64,000 nucleotides of DNA from contig JAQUHA010000015.1 of the NCBI GenBank assembly GCA_028683855.1, positions 1 through 64,000 on the forward strand, read 5' to 3'. This stretch comes from Desulfuromonadaceae bacterium (lineage in GTDB: Bacteria > Desulfobacterota > Desulfuromonadia > Geobacterales > Pseudopelobacteraceae). The translations under genes were made by a program, and so were the position numbers. The notes beneath the pieces were generated by a model, which saw only the letters and a list, made by a program, of their open reading frames with translations, had not been told where the DNA came from and made no database searches. This document shows, piece after piece, positions 24,693 through 34,285 of this stretch; position 1 is the first letter of the stretch, and each line of letters begins with the position of its first letter.

Positions 24693-25673
24693 CTACCAGT
24701 TTATAACTGCAGACCCATAAGTAAATCCGCCGCCAAAAGCAACAAGCAGTAATTTATTATCAACCTTAAGTAAACCCTTTCGATTGACTTCATCAAGTGC
24801 TATCGGTATTGAGGCTGAGGAGGTGTTTCCATAATTATGCAGATTGATAAACAGCCGGTCTGATTCCACACCAAGGCGTTTTGCAGTAGCATCGATAATA
24901 CGGCGATTAGCTTGATGAGGAATCAAAAGAGAGATCTCTTCTGATGAAATGGAGTTTGCAGCCAGAGCCTTTAGAGAAGCCTCTTCCATAGCCCGTACCG
25001 CATGTTTGAAAACATCATTCCCTTCCATTGTAATATACAGCAATTTATCATCAAATGTACGCCTGTCAGAGGCAGGATTACGGCTGCCGCTGCCCGGTTG
25101 ATAGAGGAGGTTCCAGTATGATCCGTTACTGAATGTGTGAGTTGAAAGAAGGGAGTGTCCGCCATCCGATGCCTCCAGGACGACAGCTCCGGCACCATCA
25201 CCAAAGAGAACACAAGTGTTTCTATCCTTCCAATCAACAATCCTTGACAAAACCTCCGCGCCTATAACCAGAACTTTTTTGGCGGAACCGGAACGAATAT
25301 ACTTTTCTGCCACAGAGAGCCCAAAAATAAATCCGGAACAGGCTGCTGAAAGGTCAAAAACTGTGGCATTTACTGCACCAAGCATATCCTGAACTATACA
25401 TGCAGTTGAAGGAAAGGGGAAATCCGGGGTAACAGTACTTAAGATGATAAGATCTATTTCTTCCGGATTAACTGCAGCCATTTCAAGAGCTTTTCTAGCT
25501 GCCTCAGCAGCAAAAGTTGACGTGTATTCACCATCTGCCGCAATATGTCGTTCTTTTATTCCGGTTCTGGTTGTAATCCATTCATCGGTGGTATCAACTA
25601 ATTTTTCTATATCTGCATTAGTAAGAATTTTGTCAGGCAGAGCTGAACCGGTTCCGGTAATTCTAACATTCAC
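24693..25673 (-). CDS. fabH: 3-oxoacyl-ACP synthase III
   Basis: The 326-residue enzyme starts fatty-acid synthesis from acyl-CoA and malonyl-ACP. The triad is Cys in L-S-A-A-C-S-G-F-I-F-G, His in L-I-P-H-Q-A-N-R-R-I and Asn in N-L-H-N-Y-G-N-T-S-S-A-S. The N-terminus has T-G-S-A-L-P-D-K and W-I-T-T-R-T-G-I-K-E-R. It is 13 bp after plsX, in the usual plsX-fabH-fabD order. Confidence 0.97.
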   Translation of the reverse strand: MNVRITGTGSALPDKILTNADIEKLVDTTDEWITTRTGIKERHIAADGEYTSTFAAEAARKALEMAAVNPEEIDLIILSTVTPDFPFPSTACIVQDMLGAVNATVFDLSAACSGFIFGLSVAEKYIRSGSAKKVLVIGAEVLSRIVDWKDRNTCVLFGDGAGAVVLEASDGGHSLLSTHTFSNGSYWNLLYQPGSGSRNPASDRRTFDDKLLYITMEGNDVFKHAVRAMEEASLKALAANSISSEEISLLIPHQANRRIIDATAKRLGVESDRLFINLHNYGNTSSASIPIALDEVNRKGLLKVDNKLLLVAFGGGFTYGSAVINW

Positions 25674-25686
25674 GATTTAGTCTCCG

Positions 25687-26724
25687 TTAATCAGCAACCG
25701 AAGGTGAGATAGTGTCTCTTCGTATTGAAACAGTATTATTTTCAGACAACTTATCTGCAACATGATCTGAAACGCCATTTTTAGAGTATTGATAAGCAAA
25801 GTGTACTGCATTCTTTATTGCCTTCACATTTGAACCACCATGGCAGATCATCCCCACCCCATTTATTCCGAGGAGTGGAGCACCACCATATTCAGCGTAA
25901 TCCACGGTCTTTTTAAAACTGTCAAAAGCGCTACGAACAAATAAATAACCAATTTTGGAGATCCAACTCTTAATAATCTCCCTTTTCAGCATCTTACCTG
26001 CAGCATCCGCCAGCCCTTCAGAAAGCTTTAATACTATATTACCTACAAAACCGTCGCAAACAACGACGTCAACGGCACCAGCAAAAATGTCGCGCCCTTC
26101 AATATAACCACAATAATTAAGCGATGTTTTACGAAGAATGCTGTTTGTTTCCCTTGTCAGCTCATTCCCCTTGGAATCTTCTTCACCATTTGACAGTAAC
26201 CCCACTTTGGGTGAAACAACCCCCATAGCATAACGAGCGTAGACTTCGCCCATAATCGCAAACTGAACAAGGTGAAGAGGCTTGCAATCGACGTTGCCGC
26301 CAACATCCAAAACCAGAGTATGACCTTTAAGAGTAGGAAAGAGTTGAGCAATAGCAGGTCTCTCAATCCCTTTAATACGCTTAAGAACAAACATACCGGC
26401 AGCCATGGTCGCCCCGGAGTTTCCAGCGCTTACCGCTGCACAAGCCTTTCCGTTTTTAACAAGTTCAAAGGCTTGGCGTACCGAGGAGTCCGGTTTTTTC
26501 CTTATTGCATCAGAAGCGGAATCATGCATACCCACTACTTCAGTTGCATGATGTATGTCAATATCAAGACCTGCTGTATTGTGTTTTTGGAGTTCGATTT
26601 CTAAGCGATCACGATCCCCGACAAGTGTAACGGCTGTACCAAATTCACGGCAGGCAGCGACAACACCGGCGACCTCAATAACAGGTGCACTGTCACCGCC
26701 CATTGCGTCAACTGCCACCCTCAT
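25687..26724 (-). CDS. plsX: Phosphate acyltransferase PlsX
   Basis: The 345-residue enzyme makes acyl-phosphate from acyl-ACP for phospholipid synthesis. It begins [11 protein letters not shown], the family signature, followed by [12 protein letters not shown] and [16 protein letters not shown] at 26742 would add six residues and has a GAGAG upstream; I prefer 26724 because family members begin at the VAVDAMGGD strand, but either is possible. It follows rpmF. Confidence 0.95.
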   Translation of the reverse strand: MRVAVDAMGGDSAPVIEVAGVVAACREFGTAVTLVGDRDRLEIELQKHNTAGLDIDIHHATEVVGMHDSASDAIRKKPDSSVRQAFELVKNGKACAAVSAGNSGATMAAGMFVLKRIKGIERPAIAQLFPTLKGHTLVLDVGGNVDCKPLHLVQFAIMGEVYARYAMGVVSPKVGLLSNGEEDSKGNELTRETNSILRKTSLNYCGYIEGRDIFAGAVDVVVCDGFVGNIVLKLSEGLADAAGKMLKREIIKSWISKIGYLFVRSAFDSFKKTVDYAEYGGAPLLGINGVGMICHGGSNVKAIKNAVHFAYQYSKNGVSDHVADKLSENNTVSIRRDTISPSVAD

Positions 26725-26753
26725 CTGTTTTACCAAAGACACAGGAAATCTCT

Positions 26754-26942
26754 CTAAGCTTGCGCCGCAGAGAGATCAATAACTTCTTTACCCTTATAAG
26801 TTCCACAGGCAAGACAAGCGCGATGTGGCAGTTTGGCGGCTTTACACTGTGGGCATACGGATAAAGATGGAGTTGTCAGAAAATCATGTGCCCTTCTCAT
26901 ATTTTTGCGTGATTTGGATGTCTTTTTCTTGGGTACTGCCAT
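26754..26942 (-). CDS. rpmF: 50S ribosomal protein L32
   Basis: The 62-residue basic protein starts [12 protein letters not shown] and has a zinc-ribbon pair C-P-Q-C and C-L-A-C-G. AAAGGAGA lies before the ATG at 26942; an upstream in-frame start (26972) gives an untypical extension. The order DUF177-rpmF-plsX is widely conserved. Confidence 0.96.
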   Translation of the reverse strand: MAVPKKKTSKSRKNMRRAHDFLTTPSLSVCPQCKAAKLPHRACLACGTYKGKEVIDLSAAQA

Positions 26943-26987
26943 GGTGATTCTCCTTTTTCTGGTGATGCACATTAAAGTGCCACCGAT

Positions 26988-27542
26988 CTATTTTTTGGAT
27001 ACTTTAAAATCCTTCAGCGAACTGAACGCCAAACTTACCTGCTCTTTGTTGCATATACAGCTGATTTCGTTCAAATCAACACCGCATACATGACATAGCC
27101 CCTTGCATAAATCAGTACAAAGCGGCTTTAAAGGAATCTCCATCGCAATCTGCTCTTCTATTTCATGGTTAAGATCAATCTCATTACCGGTATATGTAGA
27201 TGAAAGCAGATCCATCTCGGCAAGTTCAAGTTCATCTTCTGTAGAAATTTCAGAAGCAGCATCTTTGCGAAAGAAAATAGTAAAACTGGTGTCAACAAAA
27301 GATTCAATATCTCTCAAACACCTGGAACATGAAAGAGTTATAGGTGTGACAATTCGACCGGAAACTCTCAAGGTATCAAACTCGCGGGAAACGGTCAGAT
27401 CGCCCTGAATAGAACCGGTAAAAGAAACATCATTATCATCCTGCATAACCGCAAGCAGAGGGAAATTAGTTAGCGGTTCATCTATATGAATAAAAAGAGG
27501 TGTATCTTTGACATGGTCTACAACAATCTTCACTTGCACCAT
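26988..27542 (-). CDS. yceD: YceD/DUF177 family protein
   Basis: The 184-residue protein has the conserved core L-S-C-S-R-C-L near residue 70 and a C-terminal C-T-D-L-C-K-G-L-C-H-V-C-G-V-D-L-N, which together give the family's Cys-rich, probably zinc-binding pattern. Family members are linked to large-subunit rRNA maturation and to L32 by gene order. It is the first gene of the rpmF-plsX-fab transcript and has a good promoter upstream. The ribosome site before the ATG is poor. Confidence 0.92.
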   Translation of the reverse strand: MVQVKIVVDHVKDTPLFIHIDEPLTNFPLLAVMQDDNDVSFTGSIQGDLTVSREFDTLRVSGRIVTPITLSCSRCLRDIESFVDTSFTIFFRKDAASEISTEDELELAEMDLLSSTYTGNEIDLNHEIEEQIAMEIPLKPLCTDLCKGLCHVCGVDLNEISCICNKEQVSLAFSSLKDFKVSKK

Positions 27543-27577
27543 CCATCTATCATACTACATATAAATTCAAGCTGATC

Positions 27578-27605
27578 AGTATAGAGAATATGATACAATT
27601 GTCAA
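27578..27605 (-). promoter_or_regulatory. Sigma-70 promoter of the yceD-rpmF-plsX-fab operon
   Basis: On the minus strand, -35 TTGACA (27605-27600, perfect), a 16-bp spacer and -10 TATACT (27583-27578). Transcription would begin about 30 bp before the yceD ATG. It lies just upstream of the malQ stop, on the same strand. Confidence 0.65.
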
Positions 27606-27613
27606 GAAATTTA

Positions 27614-29104
27614 CTAAAACCTATTATTTCTACCATAGCACTCAATCTGGGCATAAATATTAGACGGCATATACGCTGGAATCATATCCCACCTAAACCT
27701 CCAACTCCAGTTACCAAACGCCATGCCGGGAACATTCATACGAGCCTCACTACCAAGCCCTATCAGATCCTGAAGAGGTATTATGGCAGTATCTGCAACA
27801 GACATTAAGACAGTACGAAGAATCCCGTCTACTATACCCTCTTCTCCTGTTCCAAGATACTCTCCCACTCTAACACGTTGAGACTCATTTAATGAATTAT
27901 ACCACCCTACAGTAGTATCATTATCGTGGGTGCCACTATACACAATAGATCTTTTCTCGTGATTATGAGGCAAATAAGGGTTTAAGGCATCTGAATCAAA
28001 AGCAAACTGTTCTATCTTCATACCTGGAAAACAATATCGATCACGAAGCGCAATAACTTCCGGAGTAATCATTCCCAAATCTTCAGCAATAACAGGAATT
28101 TCCCCAAGCGCTTCAAGCAGAGTATCAAATAAAAGCGCCCCGGGAGCCTTGACCCAACTTCCGTTTATTGCTGTTTTTTCAGTTGCAGCAACATTCCATG
28201 AAGCTTCAAATCCACGAAAATGATCGACTCTGATGATGTCATAAAGCTCAAGCATGGCTCGAAAACGCTCTACCCACCAGACAAAGTTTTGCGATGACAT
28301 TATTTCCCAGTTATATAAAGGATTACCCCATAATTGCCCCGTCTTACTGAAATAATCCGGGGGGACACCGGCAACAAACGTAGGCTTCCCATCTTGGTTC
28401 AGAAGAAATAACTCCCGATGACTCCAGACGTCAGCAGAGTCATAACCCACGAAAATAGGGATATCACCTATTATCGCAATACCGTTTTCGGCAGCATATC
28501 TGCGCAACTTTTTCCACTGCCTCTGAAATTGCCATTGAATATATTTTTGAATACCAATCTCAAGACCAAATTTAACTGATGCAGTTTCATAGTTTTCCGG
28601 AGTCAGTAACGCAAAATCGAGGGGCCACTTATCCCACGACTTACCCTTGTAATGTTTTTTTAGTGCCATAAACAGCGAATAATTATGCAGCCATGCTGTA
28701 TTATTACAAAAATCCCAAAACTCCTGCTTATATACTGAAGTTTCAGATTTTAAGAAGTTTGCGCCTGCAAGCCTGAGCATTTTCATCTTACACTCAGTTA
28801 CAGCTTCAAAATCGACTTTATTATCATCTAAGCTATCACAGTCATTTATTTCAGAAAGATGTCCGTCTGCAACTAACTGATTTAAATCTATTAAAAGAGG
28901 ATTTCCGGCAAAAGCCGAAAAAGCAGAATATGGCGAATTACCGCAAGCAGGTGGTGTAAGAGGCAAAACCTGCCAATAGCTCATACCCATACTGCTTAAA
29001 AAATCGACAAATCTTATGGCATCCTCACCCATTGTTCCAATACCACCTGAACCTGGCAAAGAGGTTGGATGTAAAAGCACCCCGCAAGCCCGTCTGTCTA
29101 ACAT
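27614..29104 (-). CDS. malQ: 4-alpha-glucanotransferase (amylomaltase)
   Basis: The 496-residue GH77 enzyme transfers glucan segments in glycogen or maltodextrin metabolism. It starts with R-R-A-C-G-V-L-L-H-P-T-S-L-P-G and has Y-W-Q-V-L-P-L-T-P, the nucleophile Asp in I-R-V-D-H-F-R-G-F, acid/base Glu in V-I-A-E-D-L-G and the third Asp in S-G-T-H-D-N-D-T-T. AGGGAGAGG precedes the ATG. No other glycogen gene is nearby. Confidence 0.96.
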   Translation of the reverse strand: MLDRRACGVLLHPTSLPGSGGIGTMGEDAIRFVDFLSSMGMSYWQVLPLTPPACGNSPYSAFSAFAGNPLLIDLNQLVADGHLSEINDCDSLDDNKVDFEAVTECKMKMLRLAGANFLKSETSVYKQEFWDFCNNTAWLHNYSLFMALKKHYKGKSWDKWPLDFALLTPENYETASVKFGLEIGIQKYIQWQFQRQWKKLRRYAAENGIAIIGDIPIFVGYDSADVWSHRELFLLNQDGKPTFVAGVPPDYFSKTGQLWGNPLYNWEIMSSQNFVWWVERFRAMLELYDIIRVDHFRGFEASWNVAATEKTAINGSWVKAPGALLFDTLLEALGEIPVIAEDLGMITPEVIALRDRYCFPGMKIEQFAFDSDALNPYLPHNHEKRSIVYSGTHDNDTTVGWYNSLNESQRVRVGEYLGTGEEGIVDGILRTVLMSVADTAIIPLQDLIGLGSEARMNVPGMAFGNWSWRFRWDMIPAYMPSNIYAQIECYGRNNRF

Positions 29105-29122
29105 TCTACCTCTCCCTTATTC

Positions 29123-30049
29123 CTAGTCATTTGCTGCAGACTCATTTAGTGAGAGCGCAAGACCTTCCAACAGCCCAAAATCACTGACCTTCATGTACTC
29201 AAAACCAAATTTATCCATGACCGCCGAAATAATAAGCATTCCGGCAATAATAAGGTCTTCTCGCCCCTTCTCAACTCCTTTTATTAATAAACGTTCAGAA
29301 GGGCTCAACCTTGAAAGATGTTGATAAATTTCTTCGATATCTCCTCTGCATATTTTGAGGTTGTTAACTTTACGATAATCATAATTAGACATTTCAAGCT
29401 TAATTGCGGCAACTGTCGTAGCTGTACCTGCCGTACCGATAAATTCTTTCCCACCTGAAAGGTCTATTCCAGAACTTAACAACTCAGATTCAAGTTGGTC
29501 TATTATATCACGAATACGCTCTTTCATAAGGCTAACGGTAGAGAAACCCTCCGTTAGCCGAACCACTCCAATAGGCATACTCTTTATAAAAACCGGCATA
29601 CCTTTTGAGGACACCGTAAATTCTGTACTTCCGCCACCAACGTCAAGCAGAATCAGCGTATCAAAATCTGAGTCTATCCCGGACAAAACACCTTTAAAAG
29701 TCAGAACTGCTTCCCTATTTCCATCAATAACCATCAGATTAATGCCTGTTCTGTTGAATACATTTGTAACAAAATCAGCGCCATTTACAGCGTCACGTAC
29801 TGCGCTTGTAGCGGAAGCAATAACCTTCTCGACACGATAATCATTTATTAAATCAGAAAAACGCTGCAGGCAGAGCAAAGCTCGCTCTTGAGCATCATCC
29901 GACAAACCGTACTCATCAGTGAAACCACCTCCGAGCCGAACAACAACGCGTTCAACATGAGCAGGAATCAATCCGCCCAAGGAGTGCTTTGCAATCAGCA
30001 ATCTTGCAGTATTTGTCCCGAGATCAATGGCGGCACAATATTCATTCAT
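29123..30049 (-). CDS. Ppx/GppA family phosphatase
   Basis: The 308-residue protein has the ASKHA phosphate motifs A-A-I-D-L-G-T-N-T-A-R-L-L-I-A at the start, I-L-L-D-V-G-G-G-S-T-E-F in the middle and F-I-G-T-A-G-T-A-T-T. At this length it is the short form without the C-terminal HD domain, usually annotated as exopolyphosphatase. It could hydrolyse polyphosphate or pppGpp; sequence alone does not decide. It lies between malQ and a lipoprotein gene with short gaps (18 and 12 bp). Confidence 0.92.
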   Translation of the reverse strand: MNEYCAAIDLGTNTARLLIAKHSLGGLIPAHVERVVVRLGGGFTDEYGLSDDAQERALLCLQRFSDLINDYRVEKVIASATSAVRDAVNGADFVTNVFNRTGINLMVIDGNREAVLTFKGVLSGIDSDFDTLILLDVGGGSTEFTVSSKGMPVFIKSMPIGVVRLTEGFSTVSLMKERIRDIIDQLESELLSSGIDLSGGKEFIGTAGTATTVAAIKLEMSNYDYRKVNNLKICRGDIEEIYQHLSRLSPSERLLIKGVEKGREDLIIAGMLIISAVMDKFGFEYMKVSDFGLLEGLALSLNESAAND

Positions 30050-30061
30050 TTTGCACTTTTC

Positions 30062-30703
30062 TTATTTTACAATTTTAAATGGGAAAGAAAATTCAGGAGG
30101 TGATGCTTTGGAAGTTCCCTTAGGATATATCAACAGCTTTAACTTCTGGTGTTCAGCCGGGTCAATTTTGAAATAAGAGAGACCCTCAACTTTCATTCCA
30201 GGAATAATTGTCGTGGCTGACAGAAATTTTGTAAATATATCCTGCGGATATAAATCATAGTAGTAAGGGAGAGAAGAAGTAAATGAGTTATAAGCAGTAG
30301 TTTTTTCATAATCTTCAAGGTAATAAAACCCCACATACGGATATGGCACCAGATAATAAGAATCCTTCTTCAGCATATCACGAATTTTTTCCGGTGTTAG
30401 TAATGAATACTGCAAACCGGTTTCATCAACAAGAAGGTATGAATCATCATTAAAAGAGATTTCGTTGTCTGAAATGTTTTTTATTACAATCTGAAAAGCT
30501 GTAACCGTACTATCAAGGTTATAAGAGTTTATGGCGGATTCATCTACTCGAGCTGTAATCTCTATATCGCTGGATCTTATGGTTTGTGAATTATCCGTGC
30601 TGTTTATACTCCCCTTTTGCACCTGCTCTGGAACAATAGTTACAGAGGAACAGCCAAGGAGCAGACTTGTTATTAGCAACATGGATATGATACTAAATTT
30701 CAT
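30062..30703 (-). CDS. Putative lipoprotein of unknown function
   Basis: The 213-residue product has a clean lipoprotein signal (hydrophobic helix, L-L-L-G-C-S-S). The mature part starts with a Ser/Thr/Gln-rich linker, then a beta-rich domain with F-Q-I-V-I-K-N-I-S-D-N-E-I and Y-L-L-V-D-E-T-G-L-Q-Y, a pattern seen in immunoglobulin-like DUF4352-type domains. The C-terminal strand reads Y-F-K-I-D-P. It forms a tight group with the two envelope genes upstream. Function unknown. Confidence 0.8.
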   Translation of the reverse strand: MKFSIISMLLITSLLLGCSSVTIVPEQVQKGSINSTDNSQTIRSSDIEITARVDESAINSYNLDSTVTAFQIVIKNISDNEISFNDDSYLLVDETGLQYSLLTPEKIRDMLKKDSYYLVPYPYVGFYYLEDYEKTTAYNSFTSSLPYYYDLYPQDIFTKFLSATTIIPGMKVEGLSYFKIDPAEHQKLKLLIYPKGTSKASPPEFSFPFKIVK

Positions 30704-30720
30704 GTATTACCCCTCTTGAA

Positions 30721-31179
30721 TTATTTTTTCTCTTTTTCCAACGGATCTATAAGTTTTGCATCAAGAGCTTTTATATCATCAGAAAACACTGCAATAGTAA
30801 GAACTGGAGTGAGTTTATCAGATTTAGGCGCAATATCAATTGACAACCACAAATCAAGTTTCATTTTATGAGTTACGCGCAGATATCTTTCGATTTTAGC
30901 AGCAAGCATATACGCATTATCAACATCTTTCTTGCTGTTCGGATGCCCTGAGTAGCGGCATTCCAGTTTAATTATCCTGTTATTGGCAATTTTTTTCAGC
31001 TTTGGCACAAGTCGGTCGAACTGTCTGTAAACAGTCCTGTCAACTTTTCCACTATTCAGCTGTATTGTTGCCAGAATCTCCGATGCATCTATATTAGGTT
31101 CACCCGCCAATGCATATCGATCTGTCTGCATAGCCGAAAACAGCATAATTGTAAAAACTATGTATCTGAGAAACTTCAT
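30721..31179 (-). CDS. Periplasmic protein with a degenerate OmpA-C-like domain
   Basis: The 152-residue product has a signal peptide (cleavage near A-L-A-G). Residues about 35-130 follow an OmpA-C pattern: L-N-S-G-K-V-D-R, R-L-V-P-K-L-K-K-I-A, I-K-L-E-C-R-Y-S-G-H-P-N-S, then N-A-Y-M-L-A-A-K-I-E-R-Y-L. The usual G-H-T-D and the Arg that bind diaminopimelate are replaced. The next gene upstream (1 bp away) encodes a full OmpA-type protein, so the two are probably translated together. The family call is inference from pattern. Confidence 0.75.
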   Translation of the reverse strand: MKFLRYIVFTIMLFSAMQTDRYALAGEPNIDASEILATIQLNSGKVDRTVYRQFDRLVPKLKKIANNRIIKLECRYSGHPNSKKDVDNAYMLAAKIERYLRVTHKMKLDLWLSIDIAPKSDKLTPVLTIAVFSDDIKALDAKLIDPLEKEKK

Positions 31180-31180
31180 A

Positions 31181-32872
31181 TTACTGGCCTTCCTTCGCTA
31201 CCAGAAACAAAATTTCCGTACGTCTGTTTTTACGACGCCCTGAAACCGTATTGTTTTCTGCAATCGGTACAGACTTTCCAAGTCCTTTTATGAAAACCTT
31301 GGAAGGGTCAACCCCCTCATGACTTATAAGGTAGGATGCCGCTGCAATTGCTCGCTTTAATGACAAATCCATGTTGTATGATAAAGAACCAATCGAATCG
31401 GTATGACCATCTATTTTTATATATAACCATTTTTTATCTTTTCTGATCTGCTCCGCAACTTCAGAGAGCATTTTTTTACCACCTTCAGAGAGTGTCCACT
31501 GATCGAAATCGAAAGTTACGTCAGGAAAACGAAATTTTCTGTATACAGACATACGCTCTGGCAGTGCAACAGCTGGCGGGAGAGTAACCTGCGACCCTTT
31601 TACATCAATGCCAAAAAGTGGGCTTATCCCACGAATTCTGTCTAGTGTATAGTCTATTGCACTTGCTTCGCGATCTTCAGTTTTGAGAGGTTGAAGGGTT
31701 ATCTCTTCATCTCTTGACTTTAACGGTATTTCCACAGGAATAACCGGTGATGTTAAATTTGAAGACGCCTGTTGTGGAGATATTACTATCTGACCATACG
31801 GTTTAATAAGAATTTCTTCTGTTTCGGGTTCAAGCTCGACTTCAAGTTTACTAACAGGTGCGGATTGAGGTGCGGAAGCTTTGAGCAAGAGAGTGGAGAT
31901 AGGAATAATTTTTAATGGTTTAAGCGCTTCCTTGATTTTACTTCGTGCTGACACACGCCTTCCAACAGAAGGTATGGGATTTACATATGTGCCAACACCC
32001 TGGCAGGAACTTATACCAAAAATAAATTTAATTTCCGGGTCATTCGGTCCTAAACCGGTCCCAAGCGAGGAATTTAAAGTAAAATGAGGGTTTAAAAAAT
32101 ATTGAGCTCCTATAGAAGCCTCAACGCTATAAGCACTGAATATTTTTGAATTTACCCTGTTTCTTTCTTCTGTTCCATAAGGATTAGTATCCTCAACGTA
32201 ATATCTGTCCGTACCTGCAACAATTTCCGTAAGAAGTTTAAGACGAGGTATAGGTGTATACTCAACGCCAGCGCCAAAAACAAATTCATCACCCAGTGAA
32301 ACAGTGGTTTTTCCGTAGCTGGAGTTGAGAGAAGTGTCTACGGCAGTAGGAAGAATAGTTGTCTTTTTAATCGCCCCGGCTTTGAGATATCCCGCAGAAA
32401 CGTGTACTCCAAAATCATTCTTGTTGTATGAAGCGACAATTTTTGCCGAAATATCTGTTGCTCCGTCAATATCTCTGCTTTCTGAAACATGACGCTGCCC
32501 CAAAAGATCAACTGCAACTTTAAGATCTGAAGAACGCCCACCCAGAAAACGCAGCTTTGTTCCTAAATCCAGAGTCCCTCTGCCTGAAATATCGTCATCA
32601 CCGTTAAAAAATATATTAGGATATGCACCGTAAACTTCCCAGAAAGTACCTATTCCCAAAGTAATAGTAACCGGCATTATAAGAGAACTCTTCTGTGAAA
32701 AAATCTGATTTTCACCATAGCAGGACCAGACACCAATACAGATATTTCCCGCATCAATAGTTTCTGCTGAAGAAACATTAATCAGACCACTTGAACCCGA
32801 CTGTGCAGGACTTGCGTCTGCAAAGGAAGGAAAAACACAAAAGAGCATAAGAGCGATGATTAAATTTATCAC
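31181..32872 (-). CDS. OmpA-family outer membrane protein
   Basis: The 563-residue protein has a signal peptide, a beta-barrel of about 290 residues with alternating aromatic strands (for example Y-F-L-N-P-H-F-T-L-N-S), a Pro-rich linker region and a C-terminal OmpA peptidoglycan-binding domain (about 440-560) with I-D-G-H-T-D-S-I-G-S and N-R-R-T-E-I-L-F. The start appears to be GTG at 32872; the next Met is 8 codons in. It should anchor the outer membrane to the cell wall. Confidence 0.88.
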   Translation of the reverse strand: MINLIIALMLFCVFPSFADASPAQSGSSGLINVSSAETIDAGNICIGVWSCYGENQIFSQKSSLIMPVTITLGIGTFWEVYGAYPNIFFNGDDDISGRGTLDLGTKLRFLGGRSSDLKVAVDLLGQRHVSESRDIDGATDISAKIVASYNKNDFGVHVSAGYLKAGAIKKTTILPTAVDTSLNSSYGKTTVSLGDEFVFGAGVEYTPIPRLKLLTEIVAGTDRYYVEDTNPYGTEERNRVNSKIFSAYSVEASIGAQYFLNPHFTLNSSLGTGLGPNDPEIKFIFGISSCQGVGTYVNPIPSVGRRVSARSKIKEALKPLKIIPISTLLLKASAPQSAPVSKLEVELEPETEEILIKPYGQIVISPQQASSNLTSPVIPVEIPLKSRDEEITLQPLKTEDREASAIDYTLDRIRGISPLFGIDVKGSQVTLPPAVALPERMSVYRKFRFPDVTFDFDQWTLSEGGKKMLSEVAEQIRKDKKWLYIKIDGHTDSIGSLSYNMDLSLKRAIAAASYLISHEGVDPSKVFIKGLGKSVPIAENNTVSGRRKNRRTEILFLVAKEGQ

Positions 32873-32928
32873 TCTACCGCCTACCAGATCTTATTTTAAA
32901 CAATTTATTGAATATCATAGAATCTGTT

Positions 32929-33204
32929 CTACCCAAGTACCATTTCTTTAAGCTCTTTACCAACTTTAAAAAAAGGGAGTTTCTTTGGACTTACTTTTAT
33001 GGGTTCACCCGTTTTCGGATTTCTACCTGTATATGTTCCGTACTCTTTAATAACAAAGCTGCCTAGACCACGAATTTCAATGCGATCCCCCGCAGTCATA
33101 GCCTCTGTCATAGAAGAAAAAATCAAATTAACAAGTTCTTCCGCACGTTTAATCGGTAAATCTTTTTTCAGTGCCAATTGCTCGATAAGTTCAGATTTAT
33201 TCAT
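32929..33204 (-). CDS. hup: HU/IHF-family DNA-binding protein
   Basis: The 91-residue basic dimeric protein bends DNA. It has M-N-K-S-E-L-I-E-Q-L, I-R-G-L-G-S-F-V-I-K-E-Y and the beta-arm G-R-N-P-K-T-G-E-P-I. The arm sequence and the ending F-K-V-G-K-E-L-K-E fit both HU and IHF; which partner it is cannot be decided here. GGAGGGAA lies before the ATG. Confidence 0.95.
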   Translation of the reverse strand: MNKSELIEQLALKKDLPIKRAEELVNLIFSSMTEAMTAGDRIEIRGLGSFVIKEYGTYTGRNPKTGEPIKVSPKKLPFFKVGKELKEMVLG

Positions 33205-33249
33205 TGTTCCCTCCAGAAACTTATGAAAAATATTTCAAACCCGCTACCC

Positions 33250-33255
33250 ATTATA
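33250..33255 (-). promoter_or_regulatory. -10 box of HU gene promoter
   Basis: A perfect TATAAT on the minus strand (33255-33250), about 45 bp before the HU start and at the very end of the upstream TPR gene. No good -35 box is seen. Confidence 0.35.
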
Positions 33256-33256
33256 T

Positions 33257-34285
33257 TTAATGACATGATTTTTTCAGATACTTCTTAAGTATAACAGCAG
33301 CATCCTCATATCGCCCCATCTCGTGAAGCAACCCATAAAGTTTTTCTGCGGCAGTTCTCGCATATCCTGTGTGCAGCAGTTCAGCATACTGATTTACTGC
33401 AGTTTCATAATCCTTTGTCATCTCATATATTTCTGCACGCAAGAGAAGAGCGTATTCAGGCATTATCCCATCTACAATCATCAACTCAACTACCTTCAAT
33501 GCTTCCTGAAAACGATTATGATCGAAAAGTAGAAGTGCCAGTGCCAACCAAGCAAGAGAGTTTTCATTGTTCAACTTGATAGATGCGCGGAAATTTAGTT
33601 CTGCTTCACCATCGTCGCCAAGCCGATGAAGTAGTTTGCCTTTTTCGTAGCAGTATATGTCCTCTGGAGTATGTGCGAGGCATTTCTCAAAACCAGCCAA
33701 TGCTTCCTCATGCTCATCACGGCTTGCAGCGGCGTAGGCGTATGCAAATTCCTCTCCTAGTTGCGAATAACGATCATACTGGTCATTAGGAAGCTGTTGA
33801 ATAAGGAGTTCATAATACTCCATAAGGGGAAGTAATTCTTCCGAATACGTATCAGAACCACCCCCTCCGGTATGTGATGCAGAACACGATGTACATGATG
33901 ACGTTGGAATTAAAACTTCAGTACTCTCCTCCGCCCCCCTGTAACTTTCCAACAGCCTCTCCGCGTTTTCCCGTAAAACAACGTCATAAGTCAGTGTTTT
34001 TACAAGTTCAAGATGATCAATGGCTCTGTCAGAATCCCCTCTTGAATAAGCATACTCAGCCTCTTCAATATTGAGCTGAGCTAATTTATAATTCGCATTA
34101 TCAATATTTTTTATAAAAGTAGATTTTATATCGGCATATTCATCTCTACTTGAGCATAGATTCAACCCATCCTCATAACACCCTCTTGCATCATAAAAAC
34201 TGCCTGACTCCATGAGCTTATCCCCCTTAGACAATAAGTCTGACGGAGATTTAGTAAACAAGCGTCTAAAAAGACTCACAAACAT
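33257..34285 (-). CDS. Tetratricopeptide-repeat protein
   Basis: The 342-residue protein has TPR-type helix pairs throughout (for example A-L-A-G-F-E-K-C-L-A-H-T-P-E-D and A-L-K-V-V-E-L-M-I-V-D-G-I). No signal peptide is seen, so it is probably cytoplasmic. Near residue 130 is an insertion S-S-C-T-S-C-S-A-S-H-T-G-G-G-G, a Cys/His and Gly-rich loop that could bind metal. The frame extends to 34318, but AAGGGAAGG is placed for the ATG at 34285. The start overlaps the end of the methyltransferase gene by 20 bp. Confidence 0.88.
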   Translation of the reverse strand: MFVSLFRRLFTKSPSDLLSKGDKLMESGSFYDARGCYEDGLNLCSSRDEYADIKSTFIKNIDNANYKLAQLNIEEAEYAYSRGDSDRAIDHLELVKTLTYDVVLRENAERLLESYRGAEESTEVLIPTSSCTSCSASHTGGGGSDTYSEELLPLMEYYELLIQQLPNDQYDRYSQLGEEFAYAYAAASRDEHEEALAGFEKCLAHTPEDIYCYEKGKLLHRLGDDGEAELNFRASIKLNNENSLAWLALALLLFDHNRFQEALKVVELMIVDGIMPEYALLLRAEIYEMTKDYETAVNQYAELLHTGYARTAAEKLYGLLHEMGRYEDAAVILKKYLKKSCH

